Shown piece after piece: positions 1 to 7,027 of a stretch of DNA of 41,312 nucleotides (positions are counted from its first letter, which is position 1; every line of letters begins with the position of its first letter). The notes beneath the pieces were generated by a model. That model searched no databases, had not been told where the DNA came from, and worked only from the letters and a program-made list of their open reading frames with translations. The DNA is taken from IMG/VR virus record IMGVR_UViG_3300009419_001463, positions 1 through 41,312 of that record. One strand, 5' to 3'. The DNA is from a virus. The translations under genes and the position numbers were made by a program.

Positions 1-333
1 ATACAATCAGCATCTGCAGATGTTGATGCAGTTTCTATTAATATTGGACAACAAATAACCAATGAAACCGGAAATGCTGCAATTTGGTTTAACAAATTAA
101 AACATAATTCATTGATTAAAAATCCAAACATGATGATTGAATTATTAAATACAACAAAAAATAAATTCTTTTTTGGAATAATAGGATTGATTGCATACGA
201 TGTAAATACACCGGGAGTTCCAATTGTTACAACAGCTGGTGAATGGACAATAATTGGATTATCTCAAGGAATGTGGGTATTTGGATTAAAATCAGTTTAC
301 GCAAATTATGAATTTATACAACTCCAATCCTAA
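1..333 (+). CDS. 3' end of an unrecognised protein (partial at window edge)
   Basis: The frame is open from the first base to the TAA at 331-333, giving 110 residues with no convincing internal start, so this is the C-terminal part of a gene beginning outside the window. The visible part is rich in Ile, Asn and Thr. It has a hydrophobic stretch around FFFGIIGLIAY and ends in an aromatic-rich segment (WVFGLKSVYANYEF). I do not recognise a family. The next gene's ribosome binding site overlaps this stop codon, so the two are probably co-transcribed. A structural or surface protein would fit the beta-like composition, but nothing seen proves it. Confidence 0.6.
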   Translation: MQSASADVDAVSINIGQQITNETGNAAIWFNKLKHNSLIKNPNMMIELLNTTKNKFFFGIIGLIAYDVNTPGVPIVTTAGEWTIIGLSQGMWVFGLKSVYANYEFIQLQS

Positions 334-342
334 GGACATGAA

Positions 343-729
343 TTGAAAACACAATTACTTTGCACATTTGCACATAAATCAGACTTAAACATAGTAGTAG
401 ATTATATACAACAAAGCTATATCATACCAGAACAACGAATATTTGTATTCGCAAATGCCGATGCAGGAGATAATTTGTATTGCACATATAATGCAGATGC
501 AGGAACACGAAGAGGCCAAAATACAATAAGCATTCATCGTAAAAAAGAAACCAATACATTGTACACTGTTAATGCACTTAATCAAATTATAAAGGCAGTT
601 AATAACGGCGTAATAGACAAAACATACCAATTAGATTGGAGCATTTATCAAAATTCATTTATCCTTACCGATGAAGCAGGATACCGAATAATTGATTTGA
701 TATTCTTCAAGAAAATTTCTTGGAAATGA
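343..729 (+). CDS. Conserved phage protein of unknown function, TTG start
   Basis: This 128-residue protein begins at TTG 343. An AAGGA at 332-336 lies 6 nt upstream, while the nearby ATG at 338 is closed by a stop after two codons, so TTG is the best start. The sequence contains LLCTFAHKSDL near the N-terminus, repeated NADAG segments, and IHRKKETNTLYTVNALNQ in the middle. I have the impression of having seen similar small proteins in T4-like marine phages, but know no function. No signal peptide, membrane segment or cysteine cluster is visible. It stops within the AT-rich element that precedes the next gene. Confidence 0.75.
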   Translation: MKTQLLCTFAHKSDLNIVVDYIQQSYIIPEQRIFVFANADAGDNLYCTYNADAGTRRGQNTISIHRKKETNTLYTVNALNQIIKAVNNGVIDKTYQLDWSIYQNSFILTDEAGYRIIDLIFFKKISWK

Positions 730-737
730 TATTTATA
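728..737 (+). promoter_or_regulatory. GATATTTATA element upstream of a leader-protein gene
   Basis: GATATTTATA ends 14 nt before the ATG at 752, followed by AAGGGAA, which may serve as a weak ribosome binding site. The same ATATTTAT core precedes the starts at 8904, 9461, 14435, 17576, 18712 and 27756. It may be a phage-specific promoter -10 or late-promoter element. It is the reverse complement of the T4 late motif TATAAATA, so its direction is uncertain. Confidence 0.4.
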
Positions 738-751
738 TATAAGGGAACATC

Positions 752-1051
752 ATGATAAAATTAAAAAACATGCTTGCAGATAAAACGAGCAGATCTAATA
801 CAAAAAATATTAACGAAGTAGATACATATGTTGCTTCCGGCCAAAGTCCATTTACTGACAAAGAAATAAAAATATACGAACATGTATTAGTAGCTATTGC
901 TGAAATAATCGGTGCAGATACCGATATGGTTGATGATTTTACAGATCAAGTAGATAAACAACGTTATACAATTGAATTTAAAAAAATTATACAAGCTATT
1001 ACTATGCTAGCTGACGATATTGATGAAGAAATGAATCATCGAGCAGGATAG
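752..1051 (+). CDS. Small leader-family protein (candidate internal virion protein) 1
   Basis: This 99-residue protein opens with MIKLKNMLADK and continues to NTKNINEVD. It matches in register the leaders of the proteins at 1080 and 18712 (LLAANMRRFGTKNLSE and ILAENMRRFGTKNLSE). The NINE/V junction fits the (L/I)-x-E rule of T4-type prohead proteases. The remainder is acidic and probably helical (ADTDMVDDFTDQVD, ADDIDEEMN) and matches no domain I know. It is first of a run of three leader genes (752, 1080, 1428) and follows an ATATTTATA element. Packaging into the capsid is inferred from the leader alone. The stop is TAG, showing that TAG is used as a true stop here. Confidence 0.75.
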   Translation: MIKLKNMLADKTSRSNTKNINEVDTYVASGQSPFTDKEIKIYEHVLVAIAEIIGADTDMVDDFTDQVDKQRYTIEFKKIIQAITMLADDIDEEMNHRAG

Positions 1052-1079
1052 TATTTAGAAAAATAAATAAAATAACATT

Positions 1080-1415
1080 ATGAAAAAATTAGAAAACTTA
1101 CTTGCAGCAAATATGCGCCGATTTGGTACTAAAAATTTGAGTGAAGCCAATTTAACCGATTTAGAAAATACATTAGGATTTGATAGTGGTGCAAACCGTG
1201 ATCCTAAAACAGGCAATTTAATGTCAAAAAAAATTAATTGGAAATCTTTAGAATTTGAAGATATTGATCCAAAAGATTATCCGGAATTTGTTGATGCATA
1301 CGTATCATATGCAGAATATGAAGATGGCTCTGCATTAACAGACGACGAACTAGAAAAATTAGATACAGATTATCCAAAAGAAGTTCGTAACGCTCTAGAA
1401 AATTATTTGCATTAA
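1080..1415 (+). CDS. Small leader-family protein (candidate internal virion protein) 2
   Basis: This 111-residue protein starts MKKLENLLAANMRRFGTKNLSE, almost the same 22-residue leader as the protein at 18712, some 17 kb away; the bodies of the two proteins differ. The leader ends NLSE/A, a plausible prohead-protease site. The body is strongly acidic (FEDIDPKDYPEFVDAYVSYAEYEDG, then DDELEKLDTDYPKEV) and has no cysteine. The gene lies 28 nt after its neighbour and is preceded by AAATAAATAAAATAACATT rather than a clear Shine-Dalgarno site. No known family is recognised. Internal head protein is an inference; a cytoplasmic acidic inhibitor is possible. Confidence 0.75.
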   Translation: MKKLENLLAANMRRFGTKNLSEANLTDLENTLGFDSGANRDPKTGNLMSKKINWKSLEFEDIDPKDYPEFVDAYVSYAEYEDGSALTDDELEKLDTDYPKEVRNALENYLH

Positions 1416-1427
1416 CAAGATAACATT

Positions 1428-1793
1428 ATGATAAAGTTAAAAAGTTTATTAGAAGATACAGATCAAAACAACAACGGATATCCAGATTCTACAGAAGGTA
1501 ATTTAGGACGCAACAACGTTGACACACATTATACAAAAACACCAATAGCTAAGGCAGATTTAATTATAAAACTAGAACCACTAAAGAAGCTCTTTCCTAA
1601 AATTACAGAACGTGATCTAAAAGCACTGACGTTTGTTGGTTCCAAATCAGACACAACAAAAATATACAAAGCTTTAGGAGCCTTAAGGGTACAAGACTAT
1701 TTTGATCCACCAAACGATGACTCAGAATTCAGTGGTCCGGGTACTTGGGTTATTGATACTATGAGTGCTAGTGATGGCGGACTTATTAAATAA
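1428..1793 (+). CDS. Small leader-family protein (candidate internal virion protein) 3
   Basis: This 121-residue protein opens MIKLKSLLEDTDQNN, the short form of the leader shared with the proteins at 8904, 9461 and 17576. A Leu-Leu-Glu followed by Asp could be the cleavage point. The segment DQNNNGYPDSTEG looks like a single Ca-binding-like loop (D-x-N-x-N-G-x-x-D), though this is only a pattern. The middle (KLEPLKKLFPKITERDLKALTFVG) is amphipathic and probably helical. It lies 12 nt after the previous gene and closes the three-gene run before the gp32 promoter. Function unknown. Confidence 0.72.
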   Translation: MIKLKSLLEDTDQNNNGYPDSTEGNLGRNNVDTHYTKTPIAKADLIIKLEPLKKLFPKITERDLKALTFVGSKSDTTKIYKALGALRVQDYFDPPNDDSEFSGPGTWVIDTMSASDGGLIK

Positions 1794-1824
1794 GAAAATA
1801 AACAAAAAAACTTAACCAATTACT

Positions 1825-1852
1825 TTGAATTAACCCATTTATTAATTATAAT
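1825..1852 (+). promoter_or_regulatory. Sigma70-type promoter for gp32-uvsX
   Basis: TTGAAT (1825-1830), a 16-nt spacer and TATAAT (1847-1852) lie 47 nt upstream of the gp32 start. The 106-nt gap 1794-1899 has no ORF and is very AT-rich. The same TTGAAT-16-TATAAT arrangement precedes the helicase gene at 5580. Confidence 0.55.
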
Positions 1853-1899
1853 TAATAAGTAAACAGATATATTATTAACAACTTAACAAAAGGCAAAAA

Positions 1900-2661
1900 A
1901 TGGCTTTAAATTTAGACGCTATCAAAGCGAAGCTCAACCAGCTGAATAAGCAGGATGACAAAAAACAAAATTTGTGGAAACCTGAAACAGGCAAAACTCG
2001 TATTAGGATCGTTCCTTATATACATCGCAAAGACAATCCGTTCTTAGAATTGTATTTTCATTATGACATTAGCAAAAGATCTATGCTATCTCCGATTTCA
2101 TTCGGTAATGCAGATCCAATTGTAGAGTTTGCAGAAAAACTAAAAAAGACGGGTGACAAAGACGAATGGTTAATGGGTCGTAAGATTGAACCAAAAATGA
2201 GAACATATGTTCCTGTAATTATTCGTGGTAAAGAATCCGAAGGAGTTAAATTTTGGGGATTCGGTAAACAAATTTACACGGAATTATTAAGCATCGTATC
2301 AGATCCAGATTATGGTGACATTACCGATTTAATGAATGGTCGTGATATTGATGTTGAATTTACTCCAGCAGAAGGTGGAAATTTTCCAAAAACAGCAATT
2401 CGTGTTAAACCTGCAACTAGTGCAGCGACAGACGATAAAGCTATTGCAGCAAAAATTATGTCTCAACCAGAGATTACAGATTTATTTCCTGAACCAACGT
2501 ATGAAGAACTAGAAACAGCTCTTAAAGAATGGATGAATCCTGAAAATGCAGACGCAGATGTTGATTCTGAAGAAGCACCTGCAGCTCCAACTAAAACCGC
2601 AAAACCAATTGCAGGTAAAGTAGAGGATGTTGCATCAGCATTTAACGATCTATTTAATTAA
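1900..2661 (+). CDS. 32: Single-stranded DNA-binding protein, T4 gp32 type
   Basis: This 253-residue protein coats single-stranded DNA during replication and recombination and recruits UvsX and the polymerase. Family marks are the N-terminal basic helix (LDAIKAKLNQLNKQ, the cooperativity region), the OB-fold start LWKPETGKTRIRIVPY, SPISFGNADPIVEFAEKLKKTGD, and an acidic C-terminal tail (ADADVDSEEAP) ending DVASAFNDLFN. T4 gp32 has a structural zinc site made of one His and three Cys; this protein has no cysteine, so that site is absent and its length (T4, 301) is shorter. It is followed after 10 nt by uvsX with an AAGGAG site at 2660-2665, forming a recombination operon. Confidence 0.93.
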   Translation: MALNLDAIKAKLNQLNKQDDKKQNLWKPETGKTRIRIVPYIHRKDNPFLELYFHYDISKRSMLSPISFGNADPIVEFAEKLKKTGDKDEWLMGRKIEPKMRTYVPVIIRGKESEGVKFWGFGKQIYTELLSIVSDPDYGDITDLMNGRDIDVEFTPAEGGNFPKTAIRVKPATSAATDDKAIAAKIMSQPEITDLFPEPTYEELETALKEWMNPENADADVDSEEAPAAPTKTAKPIAGKVEDVASAFNDLFN

Positions 2662-2671
2662 GGAGTAACAA

Positions 2672-3835
2672 ATGGCAAAGACCAAAAGCAAGTCAGAACT
2701 GAATGATAGTTTAGCAAACGCCCTCGCAGAAAGCATTAACAAGCAATTTAAAGGACAAGCATTAAAGACTGCATTCTTTTTAGATGGTGATGATGATTCA
2801 CCCAGCAATGTTAAAGAATGGATATCATCCGGATGCTCAATGCTCGATTTAGCAATTTCAAACCGACCATATGGTGGATTTCCTGTTGGTCGGATTACTG
2901 AAATTACCGGATTAGAAGCATCTGGTAAATCATTGTTAGCAGCACATACTTTAGCAGAAACGCAAAAGAAAGGTGGATTGGCTGTATATATTGATACTGA
3001 GTCAGCTACTAGTTCCGAATTTTTATCAGCAATTGGTGTTGATTTAAAAACCATGTTGTATGTTCCATTAGAAACAATTGAAGAAATATTTGAAACCATT
3101 GAAACAATTGTTGAAGGTGTACGCAAATCAGACAAAGACCGTTTAGTTACAATTGTAGTAGACTCAATTATGGGTGCATCTACAAAAATTGAAATGTCGG
3201 CTGAATATGATAAAGACGGATATGCAACCAGCAAATCTATTATTTTATCAAAGGCAATGCGTAAAGTTACCAATTGGATTGCACGAGAAAGAATTTGCTT
3301 GATATTTACCAATCAATTACGTGTCAAAATGGGCGTATCATTTGGTGATGCATGGACAACTTCGGGCGGTAAAGCAATTCCATTCCACGCATCGGTTCGT
3401 CTTCGTCTTAAAAATACGGGACAAATCAAAGCAAAGGTAAACGGAGCTGAACAAATTGTAGGAAGCAAAACAAATGTGCAAGTAGTTAAAAACCGAATGG
3501 GACCTCCACATCGTAAAATAGATTATGAAATTTACTATGATAGTGGAATTGATAATTGGGGCGGATGGCTAGGTGTAATGAAATCATTTGATTTAGTCGG
3601 ACAGTCAGGTGCATGGTATACAATGGAAGATGTAGATCATGAAACTGGAGAAACCTTTGGAGAAATTAAATTCCAAAGCAAAGATTTCGTTGAAAAGGTA
3701 ATCAACAACCCGGAAATGAAAGACAGGTTATATAAAAGAATTTGCGATGCTTACATATTCAAATATCAAGCAGGTATTGATGGTGGAATTGATGATGTTA
3801 TTATTGTCAATGAAGTAATTGATGAAGAAGGATAA
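2672..3835 (+). CDS. uvsX: UvsX recombinase (RecA family)
   Basis: This 387-residue protein should form filaments on single-stranded DNA and drive strand exchange and recombination-dependent replication. Walker A is GLEASGKS at residues 80-87. Walker B lies in VTIVVDSIMG, and the L1/L2-side region is visible in IFTNQLRVKMGVSFGDAWTTSGGKAIPF. Length is close to T4 UvsX (391). The start is set by AAGGAG at 2660-2665, 6 nt before ATG. It follows gp32 and precedes an HNH homing endonuclease and then RNase H, so the endonuclease has probably entered an older uvsX-rnh arrangement. Confidence 0.95.
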   Translation: MAKTKSKSELNDSLANALAESINKQFKGQALKTAFFLDGDDDSPSNVKEWISSGCSMLDLAISNRPYGGFPVGRITEITGLEASGKSLLAAHTLAETQKKGGLAVYIDTESATSSEFLSAIGVDLKTMLYVPLETIEEIFETIETIVEGVRKSDKDRLVTIVVDSIMGASTKIEMSAEYDKDGYATSKSIILSKAMRKVTNWIARERICLIFTNQLRVKMGVSFGDAWTTSGGKAIPFHASVRLRLKNTGQIKAKVNGAEQIVGSKTNVQVVKNRMGPPHRKIDYEIYYDSGIDNWGGWLGVMKSFDLVGQSGAWYTMEDVDHETGETFGEIKFQSKDFVEKVINNPEMKDRLYKRICDAYIFKYQAGIDGGIDDVIIVNEVIDEEG

Positions 3836-3853
3836 CAAGCAAATTAATAAGTT

Positions 3854-4489
3854 ATGAATTACCAAAGAATACATGATGCTATAATTGATAGAGCTCGCAA
3901 TAGAACATTGCAAGGTTATCGTGAAAAGCATCATGTTATTCCTAGGTGTTTAGGTGGAACTAATCAAAATACTAATTTAGTAAATTTAACAGCACGAGAA
4001 CATTTTATTGTTCATAAGCTCTTATGTGAAATTTATCCGAATGAATCAAAATTAGTTTATGCATACTGGATGATGTCGAGGCGTGTTTCAAATTTAAAAT
4101 ATACTAGATCATATCAAGTATCATCCGCCGAGTATGATAGAGCTCGTCAATTATTTTCGAAAACATCTAGTATTAATCAAAAAGGCAAAACACTTACAGA
4201 CGAACACAAACAAAAATTAAGTATTGCTGCAAAAACTAGAAAAACACGAATACCAATAAAACACTCTGAAGAAACTAAAGCTAGGCTTAGTATGTTATAT
4301 AAAGGCACTACTAGAAATTTAGAAATTAGAAAAAAAATATCAGCCGCGCAACGAGGAACTAAACGAGGTCCATACGTTATAAAAAATAAACCAATCGCAG
4401 TTCAATGTACATATTGCGGTAAAATTGGAAGTCCACGCGGAACTAAGCGTTGGCACTTTGAAAATTGTAAAAATAAAAAACATGAATAG
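3854..4489 (+). CDS. Free-standing HNH homing endonuclease with NUMOD3 repeats and C-terminal zinc finger
   Basis: This 211-residue protein has the HNH pattern near the N-terminus (EKHHVIPRCLGG, NLVNLTAREHFIVHKLL, residues 24-57), then several NUMOD3-like DNA-binding helices (KGKTLTDEHKQKLSIAA, HSEETKARLS, KKISAAQRG). It ends in a short finger C185-x2-C188-x12-H201-x3-C205. Such enzymes cut related phages and spread their own gene. It lies between uvsX and rnh, and its TAG stop overlaps the rnh ATG (4482). The same C-terminal finger occurs in the unrelated GIY-YIG enzyme at 14435. Start is taken at ATG 3854 in an AAGTT-ATG context common in this genome. Confidence 0.9.
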   Translation: MNYQRIHDAIIDRARNRTLQGYREKHHVIPRCLGGTNQNTNLVNLTAREHFIVHKLLCEIYPNESKLVYAYWMMSRRVSNLKYTRSYQVSSAEYDRARQLFSKTSSINQKGKTLTDEHKQKLSIAAKTRKTRIPIKHSEETKARLSMLYKGTTRNLEIRKKISAAQRGTKRGPYVIKNKPIAVQCTYCGKIGSPRGTKRWHFENCKNKKHE

Positions 4490-5543
4490 ATATCAAAAAT
4501 TATTTAATGAATTAAAGCAAGAAAATGCCGTCAATACCGAGGTGAATGATCATCTTATGGTATTTGACGGCCTTTAGCTTAACACTTTTATTAGAAGTTT
4601 CGGCGCCACTCCGGCATATAATGAAGATGGCGATCATATTGGCGGAATAACTGGATTCTTATATTCAGTTGGCAAAACAATTAGAGACTTTAAACCTACT
4701 CGATGCATCATTGTATTTGATGGTAGAGGCGGCTCGGCAAAAAGAAAACGAATTTATAAAGATTATAAAGGAAACCGAGCAAACAAAACTAAATTGCGCA
4801 GACACGATCATCATGATTCTACATTGGAACAAGAACAAGAATCAATGCGACATCAATTTAGTCGTTTAATTTCATATCTAGATAATTTGCCTGTTACATT
4901 TATTTCGATGGATGGAATTGAAGCAGATGACACAATTGCATATATTGCTCAAATGTATGAAGACACTTGCAAAAAAATGACAATTGTTTCTACGGATAGA
5001 GATTTCTATCAATTAATAAGTCCTACATTGCAAGTTTGGTCACCAATCAAAAAGAAAATGTATAATGAAGAAACATTGATTGAGGAGTTTGGTGTTCATC
5101 CTGCAAATTATGTTGTATATCGTACATTTACAGGAGATGCGTCAGACAATATTCCAGGAGTAGATGGATTTGGTCCAAAGACAATTTTAAAAACATTTCC
5201 AGAGCTTGTTACTAACATAGAATTTACCTTAACGGATTTACAAGAAAAATGTAACACCGAAATCCAATTGAATGAATCTAAAAATTATCAAAAAGTAATG
5301 AATAATTATGATACAATTGATAAAAATTATAGATTAATGAACATAAAGCTTTTGGATATTCCTGCGCAGACCGCAACAAAAATACGAGGAATAATGGAAC
5401 AACCAGTGCCTGAATTAAATAGGGCAGAATTCCAACGTTTGTTTTATGAAGATAAAATGTGGGCAATAATGAGGAACTTGCCGGAATGGTTAACTAATAC
5501 CTGGTTATCATTAAATGCATTTGCAAAACAAACGCATAAATAA
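4482..5543 (+). CDS. rnh: RNase H / 5'-3' exonuclease (FEN family) interrupted by an in-frame TAG
   Basis: This gene removes RNA primers and 5' flaps on the lagging strand. From ATG 4482 the frame reads MNRYQKLFNEL to HLMVFDGL, meets TAG at 4575-4577 (codon 32), then stays open to 5543. After the stop come NTFIRSFG, VFDGRGGSAKRKRIYKDYKG (metal ligand and arch basics), GIEADDTIAYIA, STDRDFYQL and GDASDNIPGVDGFGPKT (H3TH), all expected of an active enzyme. The local codons are GGC-CTT-TAG-CTT-AAC; removing six bases gives the family motif DGLNTF. No later in-frame start keeps the first metal ligands. Options are ribosome hopping from CTT to CTT, a fresh disabling insertion, stop suppression or a sequence error. 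The intact rest argues against long decay. Full product would be about 351 residues (T4, 305). Confidence 0.85.
4527..4571 (+). other. Strong hairpin ending exactly at the CTT-TAG-CTT site in rnh
   Basis: Left arm GCCGTCAATACC (4527-4538) pairs with right arm GGTATTTGACGGC (4559-4571): 12 base pairs with one bulged T (4563) and a 20-nt loop. The right arm ends on the base before the CTT codon (4572) that precedes TAG. It is far more stable than its AT-rich surroundings would give by chance. There is no T-run after it, so it is not an ordinary terminator. A recoding stimulator is the attractive reading; an artefact-prone structure is the dull one. Confidence 0.75.
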
Positions 5544-5545
5544 AT

Positions 5546-5573
5546 TTGAATTTACAGTAATTTTACTTATAAT
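5546..5573 (+). promoter_or_regulatory. Promoter of the helicase gene, likely leaderless
   Basis: TTGAAT (5546-5551), 16-nt spacer, TATAAT (5568-5573), then six bases and ATG 5580. The expected transcription start coincides with the A of the start codon. No Shine-Dalgarno sequence is present. Confidence 0.55.
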
Positions 5574-5579
5574 TGTTAT

Positions 5580-6935
5580 ATGACAGATAAATTAAGTGAC
5601 TACGGTTGGGGCTTTCAAGTTAAAGTTCTTGCTGCCATGTTTACAGATAGGTTATTTTTACAGCAAATATCAGATATTATACGAGCCGAATATTTTGACT
5701 CTGATGCAAATAGTTGGTTATTAGATGTTATATTAACACATTTTCGAGAATATAAAACACCCCCTAGCAAAGATGTTTTAAAAGTAAAAATAACGGAAAT
5801 TGAAAATGACATATTAAAGGCAACCATATTAGAACAATTAAAAGATGTGTTCAGATTTATGGAGTCGGATGACTTGACATTTGTAAAAGATGAAATTTTA
5901 AAATTTTGCAAGAATCAGGAAATTAAACAAGCTATAATGGATTCGGTTAGTTTGTTAAAACATGGAAATTTTGACGAAATAAAAACCAAAATTGACAGCG
6001 CCATGAAAGCCGGAGCAGATACTAATATTGGATTAGAATATGTAACGGATGTGGCAGCACGATACAATGAAGCAGCACGACATACAATAACGACGGGTTG
6101 GGATGTAATTGATGATTTGATGGACGGCGGATTAGCCCCGGGAGAATTAGGAGTTGTAATGGCACCTGCAGGTATTGGAAAATCATGGCTTCTTATCAAT
6201 ATTGGAGCACATGCAGTAAAAGCCGGTAAAACAGTTATACATTATACATTGGAACTTAATGAAAATTATGTTGGACAACGATATGATTCAGTATTAACAG
6301 GTATCCCGGCACAAAATTTAAAAAATTATCGCGAAGACATCGAAGCTAAGATGCTAACACTTAAAGGCGATTTAATTGTAAAATATTATCCTACCAAATC
6401 AGTAGGAGTTATGGGTTTAAAAGCTCATATAGAAAAAACAATAATGCTAGGCAAAAAACCAGACCTAGTAATTGTTGATTACGGCGATTTGCTTAAAGTT
6501 AACATTAAAAAGGACAAACACGAAGCCTTAGAGGACTTGTACGAAGAGTTACGCGGTATGGCAGGAGAATATGCCATACCAGTATGGACCGCGTCACAAG
6601 CAGGAAGAAGTGCCTTAGAAGATGATATTATTGAAGCAGATAAAATTGCATCATCATATGGAAAAGTAATGGTTGCTGACTTTTTAATGTCGCTTTCTAG
6701 AAAGGTAGAAGATAAAATGTCAGGAACAGGAAGAGGACATGTTATTAAGAATAGGTTCGGCCCAGATGGCATAACATTACCTAGTAAAATTAATACAAAT
6801 AATGGACAATTCCAATTCTTTGAACCACAAACTCAACAAGGAAAACAGACTACACAAATAATGAAAACCGGTGAGAATATGGTCAAGAAAAATTTAGCAC
6901 AAAAGTTTAAAGATTTAGGCGGATCTTTAGGATAA
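5580..6935 (+). CDS. 41: Replicative DNA helicase, T4 gp41 / DnaB type
   Basis: This 451-residue protein is the hexameric helicase that unwinds the fork and activates primase. The N-terminal 150 residues are helical. The RecA-like domain has Walker A APAGIGKS at about 195-202, the TLELNENYVGQRYDS segment, Walker B DLVIVDYGD with Asp300, and the sensor region WTASQAGRSALEDD, followed by SLSRKVEDKMSGTGRGHVIKNRFGPDG, typical of DnaB-like helicases. Length is near T4 gp41 (475). The start codon lies six bases after a -10 box. The gene ends before a terminator at 6955-6985, so it appears to form a single-gene transcript or an operon end. Confidence 0.92.
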   Translation: MTDKLSDYGWGFQVKVLAAMFTDRLFLQQISDIIRAEYFDSDANSWLLDVILTHFREYKTPPSKDVLKVKITEIENDILKATILEQLKDVFRFMESDDLTFVKDEILKFCKNQEIKQAIMDSVSLLKHGNFDEIKTKIDSAMKAGADTNIGLEYVTDVAARYNEAARHTITTGWDVIDDLMDGGLAPGELGVVMAPAGIGKSWLLINIGAHAVKAGKTVIHYTLELNENYVGQRYDSVLTGIPAQNLKNYREDIEAKMLTLKGDLIVKYYPTKSVGVMGLKAHIEKTIMLGKKPDLVIVDYGDLLKVNIKKDKHEALEDLYEELRGMAGEYAIPVWTASQAGRSALEDDIIEADKIASSYGKVMVADFLMSLSRKVEDKMSGTGRGHVIKNRFGPDGITLPSKINTNNGQFQFFEPQTQQGKQTTQIMKTGENMVKKNLAQKFKDLGGSLG

Positions 6936-6954
6936 AAACATATTTATATAAAAT

Positions 6955-6985
6955 GGGTTAGGAAAGTAATTTCCGCCCTTTTTTT
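6955..6985 (+). terminator. Rho-independent terminator after the helicase gene
   Basis: Stem GGG...GGAAA (6955-6965), loop GTAA, then TTTCC-G-CCC (6970-6978), followed by seven T (6979-6985). A TTA/G internal loop separates the two stem parts. It lies 20 nt after the helicase stop. An ATATTTATATA element (6940-6950) sits just before it. The 92-nt gap to the next gene holds nothing else recognisable. Confidence 0.85.
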
Positions 6986-7027
6986 ATCTAAAATTATTTA
7001 CATACACAAACAAAGAGATTACAACCA

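Noticed and set aside
2650-3312. Long open frame on the minus strand opposite uvsX
   Set aside because: It lies entirely opposite a well-supported gene; its protein has no recognisable motif. The other minus-strand frames in the window are likewise opposite real genes.
4575-4577. Genome-wide reassignment of TAG as an amino acid
   Set aside because: At least five other genes (ending 1051, 4489, 14399, 26108 and 36501) use TAG as their natural stop, with the next gene close behind.
4669-4869. Open frame of 66 codons inside the rnh region
   Set aside because: It is out of frame with the conserved RNase H motifs that cover the same bases.
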